Assembly (NCBI GenBank): GCA_002440065.1
Contig: DJRK01000050.1
Coordinates: forward strand, 1-20,660
Source of the DNA: Atopobium sp. UBA6362
GTDB taxonomy: Bacteria > Actinomycetota > Coriobacteriia > Coriobacteriales > Atopobiaceae
Length of the DNA stretch: 20,660 nt
Direction: 5' to 3'
Part shown: in pieces, positions 7,298 through 15,392 of the stretch
Numbering within the stretch: position 1 is the stretch's first letter
Layout of the letters: each line of letters opens with the position of its first letter
Position numbers and translations under genes: made by a program
Notes under the pieces: generated by a model
What the model was told of the DNA's origin: nothing
The model's input: the letters and a program-made list of their open reading frames with translations, nothing else
Databases searched by the model: none

Positions 7298-10075
7298 CTA
7301 GTCGCGGTGCGCTCTGTGGCTGTAGTAGGTGTTTGCCATGGGAAGGCTCGTGCGCAGCTGGCCGTCGAAGGCATGGTAGGCGTTCTGGACCGCGGGAGCC
7401 GCCGGGATCGTGGCGATCTCGCCGATGCCCTTGCCGCCGTAGGCGACGGGGAGCTGCTCGTCGCGCTCGACGTAGATCGCGTGGATCTGCGGGATGTCGG
7501 AGGAGCGGAGAAGCCCGAGCGTGCCGTACTTGACCTGCGGCACGCAGTCCTTGAGCGGCCAGTCCTCGGTCAGGGCGTAACCCATGCCCATGAGGACGCC
7601 GCCCTCGATCTGGCCCTGGATGGCGATGGGGTTGATGACGCGGCCGGAGTCGTGCGCGGCGTAGACCTCGCGGACCTTGCCCTCGTCGTCCAGGATGACC
7701 ACGTGCGTGGCGAAGCCGTAGCAGATGTGGCTCTTGGGGTTGGGTACGTCGGCGCCGAGCTTGTCGGTGGGCTCGAGGTACTCGTAGTAGAACTCGTGGC
7801 CCTCGAGCGCCGCCAGCGCGGACGCGGGATCCTGGGCGTGCACGCCGTGGCCGGGCACGAGCTGCTCGGCCGGGACCTCGAACTCGGAGCCGTCCTCGAA
7901 GACGTGCTTCACGCCGTCGCCCTTGGCCCGCACGGGCTCGCTGGGCACGGCCTCTCCCGCCTCGACCTTGAGCATCGCGTCGCGCAGCAGGAACGCCGCG
8001 CCGCGGACGGCCTCGCCGGTGACGACGGTCTGGCGGGAGCCGGACGTGGTGCCGGAGTCGGGCGCGGCCTCGGTCGAGCACTCGCCGTTCGCGATGTTCG
8101 CGAGCGGCAGACCGGTGGCCTCGGCGACGTCCTGCAGAAAGACCGTGTTGCAGCCCTGGCCGATGTCCGAGGTGGCGGCGTAGATCACGGCGCGGCCGCC
8201 CTCGACGCGGATGTTGCAGCGGCCGGCATCGGGCAGGCCCACGCCCACGCCCGCGTTCTTCATCGAGCAGGCGATACCGGCGCGGCCGGGGTGCGCGTAG
8301 TAGGCGTCCTTCACGGCCTCGAGCGTCTCCTTGAGCGCCGTGGAGCAGTCGGCGATCTGGCCGTTGGGCAGGACCTCGCCGGGCTCGATGGCGTTCTTGT
8401 AGCGGATCTCCCACGGGTCGAGCCCGACCTTCTCGGCAAGGACGTCGATGAGGGACTCGAGGGCGAACTCGGACTGGCACACGCCGAAGCCGCGGAAGGC
8501 GCCGGCGGGCGGGTTGTTCGTGTAATAGCCGTAGCCGCGGATGTCGGTGTTCTGGTACTTGTAGGGGCCGACCGAGTGCGTGCAGGCGCGCTCGAGGACC
8601 GGGCCGCACAGCGACGCGTAGGCGCCGGTGTCGAAGTTGATCTCGCAGTCGAGGCCGGTGAAGTTGCCGTCCTTGTCGCAGCCCAGGGTGAACGTGCCCT
8701 CCATCGCGTGGCGCTTGGGGTGGAAGAAGAGCGACTCCTGGCGGGTGAAGCGGTACTTGACCGCGCGCTTGAAGCGGTACGCGGCGAGCGCGGCCAGGTG
8801 CTGGCAGGAGACGTCCTCCTTGCCGCCGAAGCCGCCGCCCACGAGCATGGTCTGGACGACGACGCGCTCGGGCTCGGCGTCCCAGCCGAACATGTGCGCG
8901 CACTCCTTGCGGGTGTCGTAGGCGCCCTGGTCGGTGGACCAGATCTTCACGCCGTTCTTGTACGGCGCGGCCACGGCGCACTCGGGCTCGAGGAAGGCGT
9001 GCTCGGTGAAGGGCGTCGTGAAGGTGCCGGTCGCCGTATAGGCGGACTCGGCGAGCGCCTTCGCCGCGTCGCCGCGGGTGACGTGGCGGCTCTGGCAAAC
9101 GTTGTCCTTGAGCTGCACCGTGTTGCCGAAGGCGAAGAAGCTGTCGTGGATGCGCGGGGCGCCCTCGGCCTTGGCCTCCGCGATGCTGCGGACGGGCTCG
9201 AGCTCCTCGTAGGTGACCTTGACGGCCTTCTCGGCGCGGGCGAGGGTCTTGGGGTCCTCGGCCACGACGAGGCAGATTGCGTCGCCCAGGCAGCGGGTGA
9301 CGTCGCCCTCGGCGATCATGACGTCCCAATCCTGGATGAGGTGGCCCACCTGGTTGTGGGGCACGTCGGCGGCGGTGAGGACGCCCAGGACGCCGGGCAT
9401 GGCCTCGGCCTTGGAGGCGTCGATCTTCACCACGCGGGCGCGCGGGTACTTGGAGCGGACGGCGTGCGCGTAGGCCATGTCGGGGAAGTCGCGCTCGGTG
9501 AGGTCATCGGGGTACTGGCCCGCCCCGAGGACCTTGCGGCGGACGTCGATGCGGAAGATCTGCTTGCCTACGGCGTAGTCGTCGCCGCGCTCGAGCTCCG
9601 GGTCGATGGCCTCCTCGCCGCGCAGGACGGCGCCCGCGAGCTTGATGCCCTCGATGATGCGCTTGTAGCCTGTGCAACGGCAGACGTTGCCGCGGATGGC
9701 CTCGGCGATCTGGGGCGAGGTCGGGTCGGGGTTCCTGCGGAGAAGCGCGGCGCCGGCCATGACCATGCCCGGGATGCAGAAGCCGCACTGTACGGCTCCC
9801 GCCTTGCCGAACGCGTAGACGAAGGCCTCCTGCTCCTCGTGGGAGAGACCCTCGATGGTCGTGATCTTGTGGCCCTGCGCGAGCTTCGTCGTAAGGACGC
9901 ACGCCTTCACGGCGCGGTCGTCCACGATGATCGTGCACGTGCCGCAGGCGCCCTCCGAGCAGCCGTCCTTGACGCTCGTGAGCAGCAGGTCGTCGCGCAG
10001 ATAGCGCAGGATGGGCTTGTTCTCGCTGGTGACGTGCTCCTCGCCGTTGATGAGGAGGCAGTACTCTTCTGCCAT
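7298..10075 (-). CDS. Xanthine dehydrogenase-like molybdenum hydroxylase, fused 2Fe-2S and Mo domains, selenium-dependent type
   Basis: This 925-residue cytoplasmic enzyme should hydroxylate a purine (hypoxanthine/xanthine type) at the Mo centre and pass electrons through two 2Fe-2S clusters. Residues 1-160 are the small-subunit part: C39, C44, C47, C59 for the first cluster and C97, C100, C132, C134 for the second. No FAD (CoxM/XdhB) domain follows; the Mo domain starts near 180. By my alignment, substrate residues of bovine XDH are kept: GGKE420 (Glu802), LER496 (Arg880), FR528GF530 (Arg912, Phe914) and the catalytic Glu in GKGIGE886 (Glu1261). The Gln767 position is Thr357 instead. The layout resembles the TIGR03311 selenium-dependent XDH family. 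The start has GGGGAGGAGAG and lies 13 bases after the ferredoxin gene, which presumably takes the electrons. It could instead act on a related heterocycle. Confidence 0.92.
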   Translation of the reverse strand: MAEEYCLLINGEEHVTSENKPILRYLRDDLLLTSVKDGCSEGACGTCTIIVDDRAVKACVLTTKLAQGHKITTIEGLSHEEQEAFVYAFGKAGAVQCGFCIPGMVMAGAALLRRNPDPTSPQIAEAIRGNVCRCTGYKRIIEGIKLAGAVLRGEEAIDPELERGDDYAVGKQIFRIDVRRKVLGAGQYPDDLTERDFPDMAYAHAVRSKYPRARVVKIDASKAEAMPGVLGVLTAADVPHNQVGHLIQDWDVMIAEGDVTRCLGDAICLVVAEDPKTLARAEKAVKVTYEELEPVRSIAEAKAEGAPRIHDSFFAFGNTVQLKDNVCQSRHVTRGDAAKALAESAYTATGTFTTPFTEHAFLEPECAVAAPYKNGVKIWSTDQGAYDTRKECAHMFGWDAEPERVVVQTMLVGGGFGGKEDVSCQHLAALAAYRFKRAVKYRFTRQESLFFHPKRHAMEGTFTLGCDKDGNFTGLDCEINFDTGAYASLCGPVLERACTHSVGPYKYQNTDIRGYGYYTNNPPAGAFRGFGVCQSEFALESLIDVLAEKVGLDPWEIRYKNAIEPGEVLPNGQIADCSTALKETLEAVKDAYYAHPGRAGIACSMKNAGVGVGLPDAGRCNIRVEGGRAVIYAATSDIGQGCNTVFLQDVAEATGLPLANIANGECSTEAAPDSGTTSGSRQTVVTGEAVRGAAFLLRDAMLKVEAGEAVPSEPVRAKGDGVKHVFEDGSEFEVPAEQLVPGHGVHAQDPASALAALEGHEFYYEYLEPTDKLGADVPNPKSHICYGFATHVVILDDEGKVREVYAAHDSGRVINPIAIQGQIEGGVLMGMGYALTEDWPLKDCVPQVKYGTLGLLRSSDIPQIHAIYVERDEQLPVAYGGKGIGEIATIPAAPAVQNAYHAFDGQLRTSLPMANTYYSHRAHRD

Positions 10076-10088
10076 GTTCTCTCCTCCC

Positions 10089-10577
10089 CTAATTCGCGGC
10101 CAGGATGCCGTACGCGTCGCGGATGACGCCGCGCGGGCACTTCGTGGCGCACATGCCGCAGGCGATGCATGCCGAGTAATCGATGACGGCGTGCCCGTCC
10201 ACCACGTGGACGGCGCCGGCGGGGCAGGCGCGCTCGCACGCGCCGCACGCGATGCAGCTCGCGTCGCACGCCTTACGGGCGGCAGGGCCGGCCTCGGTGT
10301 TCGAGCAGCGGGCGGTGATGTTGTAGCGGGGCTCGACCATCTGGATGATGTCCTGCGGGCACGCGCGGGCGCAGAGCCCGCAGCCGATGCAGGCCGACGC
10401 GTCCACGTGCGCGACGCCGCGCTCGTTCAGGGCGATCGCGCCCCTGCGGCAGGCGTTCACGCACGCGCCGCAGCCGACGCAACCCTGGTCGCAGCCGGCG
10501 CGGTCGCAGCTCCCGCTGCACATCACGACGGCCACGGGCCTGGGGGCGCGAGGCTTCTTCTTTGTTTCAGCGGCCAT
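10089..10577 (-). CDS. RnfB-like ferredoxin with four 4Fe-4S motifs
   Basis: This 162-residue soluble electron carrier has four CxxCxxCxxxC motifs: C33-C43, C63-C73, C108-C118 and C137-C147. Extra cysteines at 20, 24, 29, 91 and 104 are also present. The order, spacing and linkers (PVAVVMCSGS at the start, ARCSN between the two pairs, ACIACGMCATKCP at the end) match the cytoplasmic C-terminal part of RnfB from anaerobes, but there is no N-terminal membrane helix. It sits between ygfK and xdh, so it most likely shuttles electrons between the Mo-hydroxylase and the YgfK flavoprotein. The start has AAAGG upstream and the stop overlaps the xdh ribosome-binding region. Whether it can also dock to an Rnf complex is unknown. 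Confidence 0.9.
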   Translation of the reverse strand: MAAETKKKPRAPRPVAVVMCSGSCDRAGCDQGCVGCGACVNACRRGAIALNERGVAHVDASACIGCGLCARACPQDIIQMVEPRYNITARCSNTEAGPAARKACDASCIACGACERACPAGAVHVVDGHAVIDYSACIACGMCATKCPRGVIRDAYGILAAN

Positions 10578-10627
10578 GAGGGGCCTTTCTCGTTAACTAT
10601 TTTTTGGACAACGCTTCCGAGCGATAC

Positions 10628-10693
10628 GGGCCGGCAAGAAGACCCGTCCCCTTGCCGGCCCAAAGGCGCGGCGAGGGAAGTCCCCTCGCCGCG
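10628..10693 (-). other. Tandem strong hairpins between ygfK and the ferredoxin gene
   Basis: Two perfect 11-bp stems occur back to back: CGCGGCGAGGG/CCCTCGCCGCG (10667-10693, 5-nt loop) and GGGCCGGCAAG/CTTGCCGGCCC (10628-10661, 12-nt loop). Only a short CCTTTG follows the first on the minus strand. They may attenuate or mark an RNA processing site within the operon rather than end transcription. Confidence 0.55.
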
Positions 10694-10700
10694 GGCGGGT

Positions 10701-13700
10701 CTACTTGCAGAGCAGGTAGCCGTAGGAATCGCGGACGGCCTGGATCGTCAGGCGCACTTCCTCGGGAAGGCCGCAGGAGGCGTCGTCGACGTCGTAGGCT
10801 GCGGTGCCGGAGGCCAGGCGCACCAGGAACGTGCCGTCGGCCTGGGCGAGGAAGCCTTGGTTCTGGGAGTTGCCCATGTCCTCGGCGCTCCAGAAGAGGG
10901 TGAGCTTGTCCTTGTAGGGGCGGCCGCTCCACGGGCAGAACACGGCGCAGTTGCCGCACTCGTTGCACATGCCGTCGACGTGGACGACCTGGTGCTGGGC
11001 GAGGCCGGGCACCGTGACGGAGACGTTCGCGCGGTTGGGGCAGACGTCGCAGCAGGCCTCGCACACCGTGGCGCAGCCGAGGCATCCGGAGCTCTTCTGG
11101 CAGCCGGCGCAGCCCAGGCGCAGGTCGCCCTTGCGGCCGTAGCAGTCGGCCTCGTGGCCGGCGCGGACGTTCTGCGCGGCGTACTTGGAAAAGTCGACGC
11201 CGCACATCTGCTTGGCGACCTCCTGCGCGTCGGCGATGGCGTCGACGAAGCGGGCGGGGCCGCGGCGGCAGTCGCCCGCCGCCCAGACGCCCTCGACGCC
11301 CGTGGCGCAGCCGGCGGGGCGGCCGCGGCGGTCGGTCTGGACGCCGGCGGCCTCGTAGATGCCGCCCTCGATGTGCTCGCCCACGGCGCAGATCACGGCC
11401 GTGGCCGGGACCTCGACGGTCTCGCCGGTGGCGACGGGGCTGCGACGGCCGGACTCGTCGGGCTCGCCCAGGACCATCTTGTCGCAGGTGAGGACGCCGT
11501 CGCGCACGCCCTTGGGAGCAAGGAGCTCGCAGAGCTCGACGCCCTCGGACAAGGCCTCGGCCAGCTCCTCCTCGTCGGCGGGCATGTAGCGCTTGGTGCG
11601 GCGGTAGACGATGCGCACGTTCTGGACGCCCGGGAGGCGCTTGGCGACGCGGGCCGCGTCCATGGCGGTGTTGCCGGCACCCACGATCACGACGTCGGTG
11701 CCCAGGCGGGAGAGGTCCTCGCCGGACTTGGCGGCGCCGAGGAAGTCGAGGACGTCGATCTCCTCGCCGTACTCGAGGCCCACGTGGCCGGGCGCCCAGG
11801 CGCCGGTGCACACGACGACGTCGGTGTAGCCCGCGGCCTTGAGCTCCTCGACGGAGGCCACCTCGACGCCGAGCTTGACCTCGGCACCGAAGGCGCAGCA
11901 CAGCTCCACGTCGCGGTCGATGTCCTCGTCGGCGATGCGGAACGCCGGGATGATGTGGCGGGCGACGCCGCCCAGGCTCTCCTTGCGCTCGAAGACCGTG
12001 ACCTTGGCGCCGGCGCGGGTCAGGAAGAACGCGGTCGCCATGCCGGCCGGGCCGCCGCCGATGACGGCGACGTTCTTGCCCTCGGCGCCGGGAACGGCCT
12101 CGGGCTTGCCCGCCTTGATGGAGGCGAGAAGCTCATCGATGCCGCCGCGCGCGGCCTTGAGCTTGGAGGCGCGGATAGCGGCGCCTTCGGGCTCGTAGAA
12201 GGCGCGCATGCACTTGGTGCCGCAGGGGTGCGGGCAGAGGTTGCCCGTGATGAAGGGCAGCGCGTTGCGCTCGGCGATGATGGCCAGGGCGTCGCCCAGG
12301 CGGCCCTCGTCAACGGCGGCGAGGTAGGCGGGGATGTCCTGCTCGATCGGGCAGCCGTTGCGGCAGGGGGACGTGAAGCAGCTCGTGAGCGGCAGCGGCC
12401 AGTCGAGCTTGTGAGACGGCTGCGGCTTGACGGGCTTCATGTACTTGGGGTCGGAGGCGACGGAGGCATCGAGGGCCGCGATGGACTCCACGTCGACGTC
12501 GGCCTTGCGCTGGGCGCCCTTGAGGACCTCGGCGATCTGGCTGAAGCGCTCGTAGCCGCCGGGCTTGAGGACGGTCGTGGCCATGGTGATCGGCCAGATG
12601 CCCGCGCCGTAGAGGCCGGCGATGTTCTGGGCGTCGGCGCCGCCGGAGTAGGAGATGCGCAGCTTGCCGTCGAACTCGGCGGAAATCTTGTGGGCGAGGT
12701 GGATCGTCAGCGGGAACAGCGAGCGCCCGGACATGTACATCTCCTCGCTCGGGAGCTCCTTGCGGGTGACGTCGACCGGGAAGGTGTTCGTGAGCTTGAC
12801 GCCGAAGGCGAGGCCGCGCTCGGCGGTGAGGGCCATGAGGCGCTTGAACATCGGCACGGCGTCGGCCCACTGCAGGTCCTCGACGAAGTGCTTGTCGTCG
12901 AAGGCGATGTAGTCGAAGCCGAGGGAGTTCAGGCGCTCGCGGGCGTAGTCGTAGCCCAGAAGCGTCGGGTTGCACTTGATGTAGGTGTTCAGGCCCTTCT
13001 CGGTGATGAGGTAGGTCGCGATGCGCTCGATCTCGTCGGGCGGGCAGCCGTGGAGCGTCGACTCGGTGACGGAGGTGGAGACGTGCGGGCTCACGCTCGA
13101 GACGAAGTCGGCGTCGACGTTGTGGAAGCGGTCGAGGTTGGCCATGGCCCAGGCGCGGCACTCGGCCCACACGTCGGTGCCGGAGGCGTCCTTCATGCCC
13201 TCGATGTAGGCGTCGACCTTGGGGCTCTTGATGCCCTCGAGGTCGTAGCCCACGGACATGTTGAAGACGAAGCCGTCCGGATCGCCCAAGCCGAGCTCCT
13301 TCGCGAGCAGCTTGCAGGCCCACCATGCCTTGACGTACTCGGCAAGCGCCTGCGGGACCTCGAGCTCGGTCGACCACTCGCAGTTGTAGCATTCGTCCTC
13401 GGCGACGATGCAGGGCTTGGCGACGCACTTGGAGAGCTCCTCGCCGTCCATCACCTGGACGGTCTTGACCTCGAAGAAGCGGGCGCCGGCCACGTAGGAG
13501 GCAACGATGTTCTGCGCCAGCTGGCTGTTGGGGCCGGCCGCGGGACCAAAGGGGGTCTCGATCTTCTCGTTGAAGATGGGCTCGGCGCCGCCCTCGTGGC
13601 GCACGATCTTGTGGACGCCGAAGATGCTGCCCTTCTCGGCGTTCTCGGTAAGGATCCAGTCCATAAGCTGCGCGAACGGGATCGGCCTCATGATATCGCT

Positions 13701-13703
13701 CAT
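10701..13703 (-). CDS. ygfK: YgfK-type FAD/NAD(P) iron-sulfur oxidoreductase (putative selenate reductase YgfK family)
   Basis: This 1000-residue flavoprotein probably links NAD(P)H and ferredoxin or quinoid carriers with the purine hydroxylase. Residues 1 to about 420 are a dihydroorotate dehydrogenase-like barrel. Around 445-495 is the GltD/DPD-type cysteine domain (CRNGCPIEQDIP, CPHPCGTKC). FAD binding is VAVIGGGPAG (about 543-552), NAD(P) binding VVIVGAGNTAMDAAR (about 669-684), and the FAD-closing GVWAAGDC lies near 800. The C-terminus has cysteine clusters at about 861-890 and CNECGNCAVFCP at about 909-922. This order matches TIGR03315. The ATG at 13703 has AAGGAGAGGAG; a further 16 upstream codons are rejected. 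The name selenate reductase is historical; neighbours ssnA and xdh and published gut urate-degradation clusters favour a purine role. The exact reaction is unproven. Confidence 0.93.
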   Translation of the reverse strand: MSDIMRPIPFAQLMDWILTENAEKGSIFGVHKIVRHEGGAEPIFNEKIETPFGPAAGPNSQLAQNIVASYVAGARFFEVKTVQVMDGEELSKCVAKPCIVAEDECYNCEWSTELEVPQALAEYVKAWWACKLLAKELGLGDPDGFVFNMSVGYDLEGIKSPKVDAYIEGMKDASGTDVWAECRAWAMANLDRFHNVDADFVSSVSPHVSTSVTESTLHGCPPDEIERIATYLITEKGLNTYIKCNPTLLGYDYARERLNSLGFDYIAFDDKHFVEDLQWADAVPMFKRLMALTAERGLAFGVKLTNTFPVDVTRKELPSEEMYMSGRSLFPLTIHLAHKISAEFDGKLRISYSGGADAQNIAGLYGAGIWPITMATTVLKPGGYERFSQIAEVLKGAQRKADVDVESIAALDASVASDPKYMKPVKPQPSHKLDWPLPLTSCFTSPCRNGCPIEQDIPAYLAAVDEGRLGDALAIIAERNALPFITGNLCPHPCGTKCMRAFYEPEGAAIRASKLKAARGGIDELLASIKAGKPEAVPGAEGKNVAVIGGGPAGMATAFFLTRAGAKVTVFERKESLGGVARHIIPAFRIADEDIDRDVELCCAFGAEVKLGVEVASVEELKAAGYTDVVVCTGAWAPGHVGLEYGEEIDVLDFLGAAKSGEDLSRLGTDVVIVGAGNTAMDAARVAKRLPGVQNVRIVYRRTKRYMPADEEELAEALSEGVELCELLAPKGVRDGVLTCDKMVLGEPDESGRRSPVATGETVEVPATAVICAVGEHIEGGIYEAAGVQTDRRGRPAGCATGVEGVWAAGDCRRGPARFVDAIADAQEVAKQMCGVDFSKYAAQNVRAGHEADCYGRKGDLRLGCAGCQKSSGCLGCATVCEACCDVCPNRANVSVTVPGLAQHQVVHVDGMCNECGNCAVFCPWSGRPYKDKLTLFWSAEDMGNSQNQGFLAQADGTFLVRLASGTAAYDVDDASCGLPEEVRLTIQAVRDSYGYLLCK

Positions 13704-13756
13704 AGTTGAGCTCCTCTCCTTGCGCAACCGAGACCGCGCGGCTGCGCCCATTCAGT

Positions 13757-13830
13757 GCCGCATCCCCCTAGATGCGGCGCCGCGGCCCCGCGGAGGCCGC
13801 TTGAGCCGGGGAAGGTCGCCCCTCCCCGGC
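13757..13830 (-). other. Three hairpins between ssnA and ygfK
   Basis: Stems are GCCGCATC/GATGCGGC (13757-13778), GCGGCC/GGCCGC (13782-13800) and GCCGGGGA/TCCCCGGC (13805-13830). On the minus strand the T-rich piece lies before, not after, the hairpins, so they are not ordinary terminators. They may stabilise or insulate parts of the transcript. Confidence 0.5.
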
Positions 13831-13851
13831 AAAGAAAACCAAACGGATCGA

Positions 13852-15207
13852 CTAGTACTCGCGCTCGTTCAGCGTGCCCCAGAGCTTCTTGGACTGCTCC
13901 ATGGTCCACGCGTTGATGCGCTCCTCGTCGATGTCGACGAACTCGCGGTCCTTGTAGAGGACGCGTCCGTTGATGATGGTGGTGCGGCAGTTCTTGCCCA
14001 TCATGCCGAAGAGCATGTGGCCGTCGATGTTCTCGTCCGAGAAGGGCGTGAACGGCTTGTAGTCCATGACGATGACGTCGGCCGCGGCGCCCGGGGCGAG
14101 CTTGCCGATGGTGCGGCCGAAGTACTTGGTCGCCATCTTGGGGTTGTTGTCGAAGAGCATGGCCATGTCCTCGCACCAGCCCACGTTCGGCATCGCCGCG
14201 TTGTGGCGCTGGATGACGAGGAAGACCTTGAGGGACTCGAGCATGTCGTGGGTGTAGGCGTCGGTGCCCATGCACACGGGGATGCCGCGACGGAAGAACT
14301 CGAGGACGGGCGCGCAGCCCACGGCGTTGCCCATGTTGGACTCCGGGTTGTTCACGAGCCAGGTGCCGGACTCCTTGATGATGTCCATCTCGGCGGGCGT
14401 CACGTGGATGCAGTGGCCGAGCATGGTGTCGGGCCCGAGCAGGTCGTGCTGGAACAGGCGCTCGATGGGGCTGATGCCGCCGCGGTTGCGACGGGAGTCC
14501 CACACGTCGTTCATGCCCTCGCACACGTGGATGTGGAAGCCGGTGAGGCCGTTGTTGGCCTCGGCCATCATGGCCATGGTCTCGTCGGAGAGCGTGAAGG
14601 TGGCGTGGCCGCCGAACATGGCGGCGACCATGTGGTTGCCGTCCTTGCGCTGCTCGGCCGCCCACTTGGCGAAGTCGGCGTTCTCCTTGATGGACTGGTC
14701 GCGCTTCTCGGTGCCGCGGCGGTCGGAGACCTCGTAGCACAGGCACGAGCGGATGCCGAGCTCCTCGGCGGCGTCCTTGATGGTGAAAAGCGAGCCGGGG
14801 ATCTCGCAGAAGCTCGCGTGGTGGTCGAAAATCGTGGTCACGCCGTCGCGGATGGAGTCCAGGATGGTGGCGTAGGCGGAGGCCTTCGTGCCGTCGAGCG
14901 TCAGGTTGTCGTCGATCTTCCACCACTGCTGCTCGAGGTTCTCGAGGAAGTTCGTGGGGTTGCAGCCCTTGATGGCGAGGCCGCGGGCCAGGCCGGAGTA
15001 GATGTGGGTGTGGCAGTTCACGAAGCCCGGCATGATGACGCCGCCCTGGGCGTCGACGTACTCGGCGTCGGCATGGGCGGCCGCAAGATCGGCCTCGGGG
15101 CCGACCTCGACGATGGCATCGCCGTCGATGAGGACGGCGCCGTTCTCGATGTAGGGGTTTGCGGGATCGCGCGTGATGACGCGGCCGTTGCCAACAAGAA
15201 GCATCAT
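13852..15207 (-). CDS. ssnA: SsnA, amidohydrolase-family putative aminohydrolase
   Basis: This 451-residue cytoplasmic metal-dependent hydrolase belongs to the guanine deaminase/chlorohydrolase branch of the amidohydrolases. Metal ligands are visible: NCHTH (His66, His68), a HIH motif near 224, GHCIH near 263 and MGTD near 313. A small beta-sandwich flanks the barrel (LLVGNGRVITRD at the start; GKLAPGAAADVIVMDYKPF near the end). It matches TIGR03314, named a selenium metabolism protein from genome correlation; deamination or ring hydrolysis of a purine intermediate is the plausible role. Two ATGs are adjacent (15207 and 15204); the second is better spaced from GGAG. It is followed by ygfK in the usual gene order. 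Confidence 0.93.
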   Translation of the reverse strand: MMLLVGNGRVITRDPANPYIENGAVLIDGDAIVEVGPEADLAAAHADAEYVDAQGGVIMPGFVNCHTHIYSGLARGLAIKGCNPTNFLENLEQQWWKIDDNLTLDGTKASAYATILDSIRDGVTTIFDHHASFCEIPGSLFTIKDAAEELGIRSCLCYEVSDRRGTEKRDQSIKENADFAKWAAEQRKDGNHMVAAMFGGHATFTLSDETMAMMAEANNGLTGFHIHVCEGMNDVWDSRRNRGGISPIERLFQHDLLGPDTMLGHCIHVTPAEMDIIKESGTWLVNNPESNMGNAVGCAPVLEFFRRGIPVCMGTDAYTHDMLESLKVFLVIQRHNAAMPNVGWCEDMAMLFDNNPKMATKYFGRTIGKLAPGAAADVIVMDYKPFTPFSDENIDGHMLFGMMGKNCRTTIINGRVLYKDREFVDIDEERINAWTMEQSKKLWGTLNEREY

Positions 15208-15314
15208 GACTCCAATCTATGGGGTGCCGCGGTACCCGTGAGGCCCGTGATGCACTGTTTGTAAGAAGCTATACCCGAACTAGCTGCGTGTTCGCGGAAA
15301 TACTCGGTGGAACC

Positions 15315-15361
15315 GGCGGAAGCCCCGACCCAGCGGGGCTCCCTTCGGGACCCGTTCCGCC
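15315..15361. other. Compact three-way-junction fold between the permease gene and ssnA
   Basis: An outer stem GGCGGAA/TTCCGCC encloses two hairpins, GCCCCG/CGGGGC and TCCC/GGGA with a 3-nt loop. All three stems are perfect. No T-run follows on the minus strand. The conserved loop nucleotides of the purine riboswitch are absent. It may stop or process the permease message. Confidence 0.5.
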
Positions 15362-15392
15362 AGCGGCGTCGCAGGCCCCGTGAGCGGCGGGG

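Noticed and set aside
7307..10126. Long plus-strand open frame opposite xdh
   Set aside because: Same composition artefact; the minus strand carries complete cysteine and Mo-site motifs.
10011..13709. A very long plus-strand open frame opposite ygfK, the ferredoxin and the xdh start
   Set aside because: It is the low-complexity Gly/Ala/Asp/Val-rich product expected from antisense reading of GC-rich genes; it has no recognisable domain and conflicts with three clear genes.
15254..15266. Third copy of the purine operator upstream of ssnA
   Set aside because: Only the outer half (TCTTACAAACAGT on the minus strand) resembles the site; the second half is missing.
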